Assembly: GCA_024640585.1 (NCBI GenBank)
Contig: JAHEEQ010000138.1
Location: 1-22,203, forward strand
Source: Micrococcales bacterium
Lineage (GTDB): Bacteria; Actinomycetota; Actinomycetes; S36-B12; UBA5976
Direction of reading: 5' to 3'
DNA length: 22,203 nt
Positions 1 through 7,579 of this stretch are shown piece by piece. The position numbers were made by a program, and so were the translations under genes. The notes under the pieces are model-generated. The model had not been told where the DNA came from. It saw only the letters and a list, made by a program, of their open reading frames with translations, and did not search any database. Positions within the stretch are counted from its first letter, which is position 1. The number at the start of each line of letters is the position of its first letter.

Positions 1-1
1 A

Positions 2-814
2 TCAAGTGGCCGTATCGCTGGAAGACAATTCAAACTTGATCAGTATGCAAAGTGGAAAGACGTATGGTGTTATCGAGCAGAGACAGGTTATCCAGATGTT
101 GCAAAAACCGATGCTGCTCGAGCCGCTTACCTGAAAGCAATTGCAAAAGAAAACTGCGTTGACGGTGACAAGTTTCGCGGTGGTGATGCTGCAAACATGG
201 CGATTGGCCAAGGTGACACTGCGATAACTCCGCTTCAACTTGCTGTCGCATACGCAACCCTTGCAAATGGTGGAAAAGTTTTCCAACCACAAATTGCTAA
301 AGGAATTCTGTCACCTAGTGGAAAATTAATAAAGAAATTCAAACCGGTGATAAATAACAAAATTAAGATTCAAAAATCAGATCGCGCATACATCATTGGC
401 GGGCTCACTGATGTGGTTGCACACGGAACCGGTGCTTATGCATTCGCAGGCTGGCCACAAGATCAGGTTCCAGTCGCTGGAAAGACCGGAACTGGTGAAG
501 CTGGTTCAAATAAAGACGCAACAGGATGGTTTGCATCCTTCGCACCGGCAAACAAACCGAAATATGCGGTTATTTTTGTGGTTTCGCAAGGTGGCTTAGG
601 CGGTAACGCATCTGCACCAAGTGTACGAAAAATTTACGAAGCGATTTTCGGAGTTCGTGGCAATTCAGTGAATCCAAAATGGTCAGTTTTGAAAAACGGA
701 AAGCCGACCACTGATTTTCCAGAGATTGCCTCCGACGGACAAATCACGCAAGTTCCTGGCACCCACAAGGTGAATGCCGCGATCCTCCAACGATTTATTT
801 ATGGCGGTTCGTGA
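2..814 (+). CDS. mrdA: Penicillin-binding protein 2 (class B PBP, transpeptidase), 3' part only
   Basis: This is the C-terminal 270 residues of a class B penicillin-binding protein, open through the left edge of the window. It cross-links peptidoglycan outside the membrane during elongation, working with RodA. The KTGT active-site motif is visible (codons from 482, GKTGTGEAG), followed by the typical GWFASFAP stretch. The segment IGQGDTAITPLQLA is the usual PBP2 signature ahead of it. The catalytic SxxK and SxN motifs, the dimerisation domain and the membrane anchor lie upstream of the window. Two cysteines (in VWCYRAE and KENCVDG) flank a short insertion; I recall a similar layout in other actinobacterial PBP2 proteins. 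The stop codon overlaps the start of rodA, so the two are probably translated together. The family is certain; PBP2 rather than another class B PBP rests largely on rodA being next door. Confidence 0.93.
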   Translation, partial: SSGRIAGRQFKLDQYAKWKDVWCYRAETGYPDVAKTDAARAAYLKAIAKENCVDGDKFRGGDAANMAIGQGDTAITPLQLAVAYATLANGGKVFQPQIAKGILSPSGKLIKKFKPVINNKIKIQKSDRAYIIGGLTDVVAHGTGAYAFAGWPQDQVPVAGKTGTGEAGSNKDATGWFASFAPANKPKYAVIFVVSQGGLGGNASAPSVRKIYEAIFGVRGNSVNPKWSVLKNGKPTTDFPEIASDGQITQVPGTHKVNAAILQRFIYGGS

Positions 815-1962
815 TGGCGCGTTTTAATTTGCTAGCTCGCGGAAAAGATTCCGAGTCATGGTGGCAGCGGCAGGACTGGTATCTAAATGCCGCAGCCTTT
901 AGCTTGAGCGTGATTGGTTTGCTTCTTGTGTGGGCCGCGTCGAAACCACGATTAATTGCATCCGGTGGAGATCCAAATGCGTATCTTTATCGCCACGCTG
1001 CAAACATAATTGTTGGAATTATTTTGGGTTACATTATTTCTAGATCCAAATACACAATGTTACGTGCCTATGCTCCAGTGCTTTACTTGATTGGTTTTCT
1101 TGGATTGATTGCAGTTCTTGTGATTGGATTCGAAATCAATGGAGTAAAGGCATGGATACAACTTCCAGCTGGTTTTACTTTGCAGCCATCGGAATTCGCG
1201 AAAATCGCTTTGGTTCTTGGTATGGCAATGATTTTGGCGGAGACGAGGCAACGGGGTTTTGAACCAGAAAATCGTCAAGTAATAATTTCTTTGGCATTAG
1301 CTGCGTTGCCACTCGCTTTGATCATGTTGCAACCAGACCTCGGAACTGCAATCGTGATTTCCATGACTGTACTCGGAGTTTTGGCAGTCGCAGGTGTTTC
1401 GTTCAGATGGATGATAGGTCTCGTATCAACCGGCGTTTTTGTAATCATCGCAGTTTTACTATTTGGATTTCTTGATGAGTACCAAATAAACCGCCTAATT
1501 GTTTTTCTCGATCCAATGATTGACCCACTCGTTACGGGCTACAACATCATTCAAGTGAAACTTGCAATCGGAAGTGGTGGCCTTGGTGGCACTGGTTTGT
1601 TCAATGGTCCGCTCACAAACGGAAATTTTGTTCCAGAACAGCAAACTGACTTTATTTATTCCGTAGCTGGCGAGGAGCTTGGATTTATCGGTTCAGCTGC
1701 GATTATTTTGCTTCTCGGTTTCATTACGTGGCGAGCACTTCGTATCGCACGGGAATCAACTGATTTGTTTGGACGAATTGCCGCAAGTGGCGTAGCGGTT
1801 TGGCTAGGTTTTCAAACTTTTGAAAATATTGGAATGAACTTAGGAATTATGCCGATTACAGGTGTTCCACTTCCGTTTGTAAGTTATGGTGGTACCGCAA
1901 CATTTGCTGTTTGGATGGCAATCGGACTGTTGCAAAACATCAAGAGCCGATTAACAGAGTAG
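811..1962 (+). CDS. rodA: RodA, SEDS-family peptidoglycan glycosyltransferase
   Basis: RodA polymerises lipid II into glycan strands during elongation, paired with PBP2, in the cytoplasmic membrane. The 383-residue product (382 from the ATG at 814) is a multi-pass membrane protein of normal FtsW/RodA length. Family motifs are clear: LQPSEFAKIAL, QPDLGTAIVIS, GSGGLGGTGLF, VPEQQTDFIYSVAGEELGF and the C-terminal GVPLPFVSYGGT. The Asp in QQTDFIYS (residue 280 from the GTG) sits where SEDS proteins carry their essential catalytic aspartate. The start can be GTG at 811 or ATG at 814; both overlap the mrdA stop, which indicates translational coupling. FtsW is a less likely alternative because the partner is a PBP2-type gene and no division genes are nearby. 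Confidence 0.95.
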   Translation: MMARFNLLARGKDSESWWQRQDWYLNAAAFSLSVIGLLLVWAASKPRLIASGGDPNAYLYRHAANIIVGIILGYIISRSKYTMLRAYAPVLYLIGFLGLIAVLVIGFEINGVKAWIQLPAGFTLQPSEFAKIALVLGMAMILAETRQRGFEPENRQVIISLALAALPLALIMLQPDLGTAIVISMTVLGVLAVAGVSFRWMIGLVSTGVFVIIAVLLFGFLDEYQINRLIVFLDPMIDPLVTGYNIIQVKLAIGSGGLGGTGLFNGPLTNGNFVPEQQTDFIYSVAGEELGFIGSAAIILLLGFITWRALRIARESTDLFGRIAASGVAVWLGFQTFENIGMNLGIMPITGVPLPFVSYGGTATFAVWMAIGLLQNIKSRLTE

Positions 1963-1968
1963 GAAAAA

Positions 1969-3900
1969 ATGAGCGTCGAAAGCGTATTTGATGCACTTGA
2001 GTCACTACTTCCTCATGTGCAAAAGCCAGTTCAGTATGTGGGTGGCGAATTAAACGCTATTAAAAAGTCTTGGGATGAAACCGATGCGCACTGGGTGTTG
2101 ATGTATCCAGACGCATATGAAGTAGGACTTCCAAACCAAGGTGTTGCAATTCTTTATGAAGTTTTGAATGAACGTGTAGACACTCTTTGCGAAAGAACTT
2201 ACTCCGTTTGGCCAGATCTTGAAGAGTTGATGCGAAGAGATGGTGTTCCACAATTCACAGTTGATGCGCATCGCCCTGTGGGAGCATTTGATGTTTTTGG
2301 GTTGAGTTTCGCAACCGAACTTGGTTATACGAATATGTTGACTGCAATTGATTTGGCGGGGATTCCACTTCATGCGATTGACCGAACAATTGAAAATCCA
2401 ATTGTGGTTGCTGGCGGGCACGCTGCTTTTAATCCTGAACCGATTGCGGATTTTATTGACGTAGCAATTCTTGGCGATGGCGAAGAAGCGGTTTTAAAAC
2501 TAACTGACATCTTGGTCGCCTGGAAGAAAAACGGGCAACCTGATGGGCGCGACGGTTTATTACTTGAACTTGCAAAGACTGGTGGATTTTATGTTCCGAA
2601 GTTTTATGATGTTGAGTATCTCGAAGATGGACGGATCCGCCGGGTAGTTCCAAACCGTCCAGATGTGCCATGGCGAGTCGCAAAGCACACAGTTATGGAT
2701 TTGAATGAATGGCCATATCCAAAAGCGCCACTGGTGCCATTGGCTGAAACTGTTCACGAAAGAGCATCAGTCGAAATTTTCCGTGGATGCACACGCGGTT
2801 GTCGCTTTTGCCAAGCTGGAATGATTACAAGACCAGTACGTGAACGTTCAATCGACACTGTTGGCGCAATGGTGCAAAACGCAGTCAAGGTCAGTGGCTT
2901 TGAAGAAGTGGGTTTGCTCTCACTTTCAAGTGCTGACCACACTGAAATTTATGAAATTTCAAAGCAGCTTGCCGATATTTATGAAGGAACGCACACATCG
3001 CTTTCGCTTCCAAGCACACGCGTGGATGCTTTCAATATTGATCTAGCAAATGAATTGACTCGAAATGGTCGGAGAAGTGGCCTGACTTTTGCGCCAGAAG
3101 GTGGAAGTGAACGTATCCGTGCAGTCATCAACAAAATGGTGACTGAAGAGGATTTGGTTCGCACTGTTACTGCTGCCTATTCGGCAGGTTGGCGCCAAGT
3201 GAAGTTGTATTTCATGTGCGGCTTGCCAACCGAAACTGATGAAGATGTTTTGCAAATTGCACGGCTTGCTAAAGAAGTGATCCGAGCGGGCCGACAAGCG
3301 AGTGGTTCTCGAGATATTCGTTGCACAGTTTCCATTGGTGGCTTTGTTCCAAAACCACACACCCCATTTCAATGGGCATCGCAGCTCGACCATGAAACTA
3401 CAGACCATCGCCTTCTTTTATTGCGCGATGAAATTCGGAAAGACCGTGAATTTAGTAAGGCAATCGGATACAGGTATCACGACGGAAAACCTGGAATAGT
3501 CGAAGGTCTATTGTCTCGAGGCGACAGGCGAATCGGTGCAGTTATTGAAGAAGTTTGGAAAAATGGTGCCCGCTTTGATGGCTGGCAAGAACACTTTTCT
3601 TTTGATGCGTGGATGCAAGCTGCAGAAAGTGCTTTAGGAAAAACGACAGTTAATGTTAATTGGTACACAACTCGCGAACGTGACCGCGATGAAGTGTTAC
3701 CTTGGGATCACCTAGATAGCGGTCTGGATAAAGAGTGGCTTTGGGAAGATTGGCAAGCCTCTTTGTCCGAAGAATCTGTTGAAGATTGCCGATGGACACC
3801 ATGTTTTGATTGTGGTGTTTGTGACCAAATGAATACCGAGATCCAAATTGGTCCAACAACATCGAAAATATTGCCATTGCCTGTACGAAAGAAGTTGTAG
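1969..3900 (+). CDS. TIGR03960-family B12-binding-like radical SAM protein
   Basis: A 643-residue radical SAM protein of the TIGR03960 family. The radical SAM cluster motif CTRGCRFC places the three cysteines at residues 274, 278 and 281 (CX3CX2C). Ahead of it, residues about 30-200 form a Rossmann-like region resembling the B12-binding domain of related enzymes (GLPNQGVAIL, VAGGHAAFNPEPIADF, ILGDGEEAV), but no DxHxxG cobalamin motif is visible. A second cysteine set near the C-terminus (607, 612, 615, 618; CX4CX2CX2C) could bind another metal centre. The family is usually found beside or fused to a DUF2344 protein, as here, and the pair lies directly before the RNase E/G gene in many actinobacteria. 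The substrate is not settled to my knowledge; RNA or ribosome modification is a guess from context. AGGAAAA precedes the ATG at 1969. Family assignment is confident, function is not. Confidence 0.9.
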   Translation: MSVESVFDALESLLPHVQKPVQYVGGELNAIKKSWDETDAHWVLMYPDAYEVGLPNQGVAILYEVLNERVDTLCERTYSVWPDLEELMRRDGVPQFTVDAHRPVGAFDVFGLSFATELGYTNMLTAIDLAGIPLHAIDRTIENPIVVAGGHAAFNPEPIADFIDVAILGDGEEAVLKLTDILVAWKKNGQPDGRDGLLLELAKTGGFYVPKFYDVEYLEDGRIRRVVPNRPDVPWRVAKHTVMDLNEWPYPKAPLVPLAETVHERASVEIFRGCTRGCRFCQAGMITRPVRERSIDTVGAMVQNAVKVSGFEEVGLLSLSSADHTEIYEISKQLADIYEGTHTSLSLPSTRVDAFNIDLANELTRNGRRSGLTFAPEGGSERIRAVINKMVTEEDLVRTVTAAYSAGWRQVKLYFMCGLPTETDEDVLQIARLAKEVIRAGRQASGSRDIRCTVSIGGFVPKPHTPFQWASQLDHETTDHRLLLLRDEIRKDREFSKAIGYRYHDGKPGIVEGLLSRGDRRIGAVIEEVWKNGARFDGWQEHFSFDAWMQAAESALGKTTVNVNWYTTRERDRDEVLPWDHLDSGLDKEWLWEDWQASLSEESVEDCRWTPCFDCGVCDQMNTEIQIGPTTSKILPLPVRKKL

Positions 3901-4640
3901 TGGCGAGGCAACCAGACCGCGAAGTAATTCCAGTAGTTCAAAAGGTACGAGTGCGATATGCAAAACGCGGACCTTTGAAGTTCAGTAGCCACAGAGATTT
4001 TCAAAGAGCATTTGAAAGAGCGGTTCGTCGTGTTGGTGTGCCGATGGCATACAGCGCTGGATTTAATCCGCACCCAAAAATTTCTTATGCGAATGCTGCG
4101 GCGACGGGAACAGCAAGTGAAGCAGAGTATGTTGAAATTGGTTTAGCTAGAACTGTCGATGTAAATGAATTAGTAAATGCCCTAAAAGGCTCAATGCCTC
4201 CTGGTCTTGATATCGAAGAGGCAGTGACTGCATCTACCTCAGATTTTGTGGCTCGACTAGAAGCCTCAGTCTGGCAACTGGTGGTTCCGGGGCACAGTAG
4301 CTCGGGTTTAGAGCCGTATATAAAGAGTTTCCTTACTAAGCCTGAAGTCATGGTTAGCCGCATGACTAAGAACGGTTTGCGCACATTCGATGCTCGGGCC
4401 ATGGTGGTAAATCTGCACTCAATTGGCGACGAAATGACCGAATCTGGCCTTTCCTGTGCCATACTTCGCTTGGTTTTACGGCATTCAACACCCGCTGTAC
4501 GCCCAGACGATGTTTTGTCAGCCCTGACTCAGGAAGCAGACCTCGCCTTCGAAGTAGCCGTGAGGGTTACTCGATTAGCGCAAGGTCCACTGAATCAAGA
4601 CGGCACAAACGTCGGCGATCCACTCGATCCCGACCGCTGA
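3900..4640 (+). CDS. TIGR03936/DUF2344 radical-SAM-associated protein
   Basis: A 246-residue protein of the DUF2344 (TIGR03936) family, the normal partner of the TIGR03960 radical SAM enzyme encoded just upstream. Recognisable family segments are VRYAKRGPLKFSSHRDFQRA (about residues 17-36), PMAYSAGFNPHPKISYA, and ASEAEYVEIGL. There is no signal peptide or membrane segment. The chosen GTG start shares one base with the stop codon of the upstream gene, which suggests translational coupling and matched amounts of both proteins. The first 15 residues are less conserved, so a later start cannot be excluded. The biochemical role is unknown to me; it may position the substrate for the radical SAM enzyme (inference). 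Confidence 0.88.
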   Translation: MARQPDREVIPVVQKVRVRYAKRGPLKFSSHRDFQRAFERAVRRVGVPMAYSAGFNPHPKISYANAAATGTASEAEYVEIGLARTVDVNELVNALKGSMPPGLDIEEAVTASTSDFVARLEASVWQLVVPGHSSSGLEPYIKSFLTKPEVMVSRMTKNGLRTFDARAMVVNLHSIGDEMTESGLSCAILRLVLRHSTPAVRPDDVLSALTQEADLAFEVAVRVTRLAQGPLNQDGTNVGDPLDPDR

Positions 4641-4695
4641 TAAATATCGTCTCCACACAGACTTTGAATTTCATGAGAATGAAGTTCGTGAATTT

Positions 4696-4710
4696 CAGCA
4701 CAAAGTGCTG
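4696..4710 (+). promoter_or_regulatory. Short hairpin in the RNase E/G 5' region
   Basis: A perfect 6-bp stem CAGCAC / GTGCTG with an AAA loop lies in the 90-base gap between the DUF2344 gene and the RNase gene, ending 20 bases before its ATG. The ribosome binding site AAAGGA follows it. There is no U-tract, so it is not a terminator. It could be a cleavage or regulatory element in the leader, since enterobacterial RNase E controls its own mRNA through its 5' UTR, but that is analogy only. Confidence 0.3.
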
Positions 4711-4730
4711 CGAAAGGATTTCGGTTTCAA

Positions 4731-6767
4731 ATGGCCGACGAATCAAAAGATACAGAAAAATCAACCGCACCTAAACGCCGCGCAGCCTCGCGCCCAGCTG
4801 GTCCGCCAGTAGGGGAGAAGAAAGCAACATCTAAGAAACCAAAAGCTGATGTCGCCCAACCTGCAACTGAAGATAAAGCGCCAAAAGCTGCCAAGAAGCC
4901 GGTTAAAAAAACTCGTGGTGGTAAAAAAATTAAACCAGCTGGCGAGCCTGAATCAAGTGGTGAAGTAGAAACCTCTTCACCTGCTGTTCCGCTTGCGGCA
5001 GTATTTCAACCAGCAGATGACGACAAGCCGACTGCTCGTACTCGTAACCGCAACGATCGTCCAAAGAAGAATTCAAAGCCAAACAACAAAAAGCCTTCTG
5101 AAAATTCTGAAGCGACAGAAGCAGAATCAACTTCAAATGAGTCATCCGAAGATTCACACGAAGGTGAATCGCATCAGCAACGTCGCCGTCGTCGTGGTGG
5201 ACGCCGCCGTCGTCGGGGCAATGAAAATGTTGATGGAAATGAAACCACAGAAGAATCAGGCGCAGAAGAAGAATCTGATGCAGATGGCGAACCAACTCTT
5301 CGACGACGCAAACGAACTCGCTCTAATGAAAATGATTCGAACAAGTCTGAAGAAACTCGCGGTTCTACCCGTCTAGAAGCAAAGAAACAACGTCGCCGAG
5401 AAGGTCGTGAACAAGGACGTCGACGTGCACCAATTCTTTCTGAAGCAGAATTTCTCGCGCGCCGCGAAAATGTTCATCGTGTGATGGCAGTTCGTGAAAT
5501 TCACGATCGCGTTCAAATCGCGGTGCTAGAAGACGATGTACTTGTAGAACACTATGTAAATCGCCATAGCGGTTCATCTTTGATTGGAAATGTCTACTTA
5601 GGGCGCATCCAAAATGTTTTGCCAAGTATGGAAGCAGCGTTCGTTGATATTGGTAAAGGCCGCAACGCAGTTCTTTACGCAGGTGAAGTCAATTGGGATG
5701 CAGCTGGACTTGAAGGCGAAGCAAAACGTATTGAAATGGCTTTCAAAACTGGCGATCCTGTTCTTGTTCAGGTTACAAAAGATCCAATTGGGCACAAAGG
5801 TGCACGTTTAACTGCACAGATTTCACTGCCAGGACGTTTCTTGGTTTATGTACCAGATGGATCGATGACTGGTATTAGTCGCAAACTTCCTGAAAATGAA
5901 CGAAATCGCTTAAAAACAATTTTGCGCGCATCTTTGCCAGAGGAAGCAGGTGTAATCGTTCGTACCGCGGCAGAAGGTGCAAGCGAAGAAGACCTCACTC
6001 GCGATATCTCTCGTCTAACAGCTCAATGGGACGACATCAGCGAAAAAACAAAATCTGCAAATGCCCCTGCGCTTTTGTATTCAGAACCAGATCTTGCAAT
6101 CAAAGTTGTACGCGACATCTTCAACGAAGATTTCAACGAACTGATTGTTAGTGGAGATGATATTTGGCAAACCCTTCACGACTACGTGCAATTCGTGGCT
6201 CCAGATCTTGAGCCACGCTTGCAGAAGTGGGTTGAATCTCAAGACCTGTACAACCGTTACAGAATCGAAGAACAACTTGCGAAAGCTCTTGATCGAAAAG
6301 TTTGGTTACCTTCTGGTGGCTCACTTGTAATCGATCGAACTGAAGCTATGACTGTCGTAGACGTAAACACCGGAAAATTCACTGGTGAAGGTGGAAACCT
6401 TGAACAAACTGTGACGCGAAACAATCTCGAAGCTGCTGAAGAAATTGTTCGACAATTGCGTCTACGTGACATTGGTGGCATCGTTGTAATTGACTTCATC
6501 GACATGGTGCTCGAAAGTAACCGTGATTTAGTTCTGCGCCGTTTGGTCGAATGCCTTGGCCGAGATCGCACAAAGCATCAAGTTGCTGAAGTTACGAGCC
6601 TTGGACTTGTCCAAATGACTCGTAAGCGCATAGGACAAGGGCTCTTGGAGACCTTCAGCGAGCCTTGCGAGCATTGCCATTCCCGCGGAGTCAAAGTCCG
6701 TCTGGATATGGCAGCCGCAAAGACAGCCGAGCCAGAGGTTCACGGTGAGGACCATCACGACCACTAA
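4731..6767 (+). CDS. rne: Ribonuclease E/G family endoribonuclease
   Basis: A 678-residue RNase E/G that cleaves single-stranded AU-rich RNA in mRNA decay and rRNA/tRNA processing. Residues 1 to about 240 form a low-complexity, Lys/Ala/Glu-rich extension with arginine blocks (two runs of five Arg at 151-155 and 158-162, and further basic patches near 190-230), probably disordered and RNA- or protein-binding. The S1 domain follows (VREIHDRVQIAVLED, IGNVYLGRIQNVLPSM). The catalytic DNase I-like domain holds the two Mg-binding aspartates, D544 in VVDVNTGKF and D588 in VVIDFIDM, spaced like D303/D346 of E. coli RNase E. The zinc link is C646-E-H-C649. The scaffold is N-terminal and not C-terminal as in E. 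coli, which is the usual actinobacterial arrangement. AAAGGA precedes the ATG. Confidence 0.95.
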   Translation: MADESKDTEKSTAPKRRAASRPAGPPVGEKKATSKKPKADVAQPATEDKAPKAAKKPVKKTRGGKKIKPAGEPESSGEVETSSPAVPLAAVFQPADDDKPTARTRNRNDRPKKNSKPNNKKPSENSEATEAESTSNESSEDSHEGESHQQRRRRRGGRRRRRGNENVDGNETTEESGAEEESDADGEPTLRRRKRTRSNENDSNKSEETRGSTRLEAKKQRRREGREQGRRRAPILSEAEFLARRENVHRVMAVREIHDRVQIAVLEDDVLVEHYVNRHSGSSLIGNVYLGRIQNVLPSMEAAFVDIGKGRNAVLYAGEVNWDAAGLEGEAKRIEMAFKTGDPVLVQVTKDPIGHKGARLTAQISLPGRFLVYVPDGSMTGISRKLPENERNRLKTILRASLPEEAGVIVRTAAEGASEEDLTRDISRLTAQWDDISEKTKSANAPALLYSEPDLAIKVVRDIFNEDFNELIVSGDDIWQTLHDYVQFVAPDLEPRLQKWVESQDLYNRYRIEEQLAKALDRKVWLPSGGSLVIDRTEAMTVVDVNTGKFTGEGGNLEQTVTRNNLEAAEEIVRQLRLRDIGGIVVIDFIDMVLESNRDLVLRRLVECLGRDRTKHQVAEVTSLGLVQMTRKRIGQGLLETFSEPCEHCHSRGVKVRLDMAAAKTAEPEVHGEDHHDH

Positions 6768-6811
6768 ATCGGCATAATCTTGAGAGTGATTTGCTCACAA
6801 GATTGGTCAGT

Positions 6812-6841
6812 TTGACCCTATGGGCGCGCACGCTTTACCCT
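6812..6841 (+). promoter_or_regulatory. Predicted promoter of the rplU-rpmA operon
   Basis: TTGACC (6812-6817) matches the -35 consensus at five of six positions. It is followed after 18 bases by TACCCT (6836-6841), which fits the actinobacterial -10 pattern TANNNT. Transcription would start near 6848, giving a leader of about 70 bases before the rplU start codon. The site sits in the 149-base gap after the RNase gene, where a separate r-protein promoter is expected. It was found by eye. Confidence 0.6.
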
Positions 6842-6850
6842 TGCGTCCTG

Positions 6851-6888
6851 TTCCACGCGAGTGGACCTGTGCTTACCCAAAGGTAGGT
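6851..6888 (+). promoter_or_regulatory. Two-hairpin 5' leader of rplU (possible r-protein leader)
   Basis: Two stems sit back to back just after the predicted start of transcription. The first is TCCAC-GCGA-GTGGA (6852-6865), 5 bp closed by a GNRA tetraloop. The second is GCTTACC-CAAA-GGTAGGT (6871-6888), 7 bp with two G-U pairs. Neither has a U-tract, so they are not terminators. Such structures in front of rplU suggest autoregulation by L21, known as L21 leaders in Firmicutes; membership in that Rfam family was not tested. Confidence 0.45.
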
Positions 6889-6916
6889 ACGAAAACTAAT
6901 CAACAAGGAGTTCGCG

Positions 6917-7231
6917 GTGTACGCGATTGTTCGTGCTGGCGGTCGCCAGGAAAAGGTCGCAGTTGGCGACGTTATTGAGCTTGACCGCGTTGCTGGTCAA
7001 GTTGGTGATGCAGTTTCACTAAAGGTTTTGCTTTTGGTTGAAGATGGCAAAGTAACCACCGATGCAGCAGTGCTTGCAAACTCAACCGTAACTGGCGAAC
7101 TTGTTGATCACCACCGCGGTCCAAAGATTGACATTCTTCGTTACAAGAACAAGACCGGCTACCGTCGTCGCCAAGGTCACCGTTCTGAACTATCAACCGT
7201 CAAGATCACCAAGATCTCTGCAGGAAAGTGA
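6917..7231 (+). CDS. rplU: 50S ribosomal protein L21 (bL21)
   Basis: A 104-residue bL21, the family's usual length, which binds 23S rRNA in the large subunit. It starts with the characteristic [20 protein letters not shown], and the C-terminal part carries the typical basic [14 protein letters not shown] segment. The start is GTG at 6917, supported by AAGGAG at 6905-6910. It heads a two-gene operon with rpmA, 11 bases apart, and is preceded by its own promoter and a structured leader. Confidence 0.98.
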   Translation: MYAIVRAGGRQEKVAVGDVIELDRVAGQVGDAVSLKVLLLVEDGKVTTDAAVLANSTVTGELVDHHRGPKIDILRYKNKTGYRRRQGHRSELSTVKITKISAGK

Positions 7232-7242
7232 AGTAGTTAGAC

Positions 7243-7497
7243 ATGGCACATAAGAAAGGTGCGTCCAGCACCCGTAACGGTCGTGACTCAAACGCACAGC
7301 GCCTTGGTGTTAAGCGTTTTGGTGGACAACTTGTAAACGCTGGCGAAATTATTGTTCGTCAACGCGGAACTCACTTCCACCCAGGTTCAAATGTTGGTCG
7401 CGGTAAAGATGACACATTGTTTGCACTTGCAGCAGGAACTGTTGAATTCGGTAGCCACCGTGGCCGTCGCGTTGTCAACATTCTTCCGGGTCTTTAA
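7243..7497 (+). CDS. rpmA: 50S ribosomal protein L27 (bL27)
   Basis: An 84-residue bL27, whose N-terminus reaches toward the peptidyl transferase centre. It begins directly with [20 protein letters not shown], so it has none of the cleaved N-terminal extension seen in Firmicutes. [20 protein letters not shown] is the conserved core. It is the last gene of the rplU-rpmA operon and is followed by a strong terminator. The ribosome binding site is weak (AGGAAAG inside the end of rplU), so translation may be coupled to rplU. Confidence 0.98.
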   Translation: MAHKKGASSTRNGRDSNAQRLGVKRFGGQLVNAGEIIVRQRGTHFHPGSNVGRGKDDTLFALAAGTVEFGSHRGRRVVNILPGL

Positions 7498-7520
7498 TAA
7501 GAGACCTACCAACCACTTTT

Positions 7521-7558
7521 AAAGAGGCGGGTCCGCGAGGACACCGCCTCTTTTATTT
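7521..7558 (+). terminator. Rho-independent terminator after rpmA
   Basis: AAAGAGGCGG (7521-7530) pairs with CCGCCTCTTT (7544-7553). The stem continues inward with GTCC/GGAC around a GCGA tetraloop, leaving one bulged A at 7543, for about 14 bp in total. TTTTATTT follows. It ends the rplU-rpmA transcript and lies only about 22 bases before the obgE start codon. Confidence 0.93.
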
Positions 7559-7579
7559 AAGTCAAAGCAAAGGAGAGAA

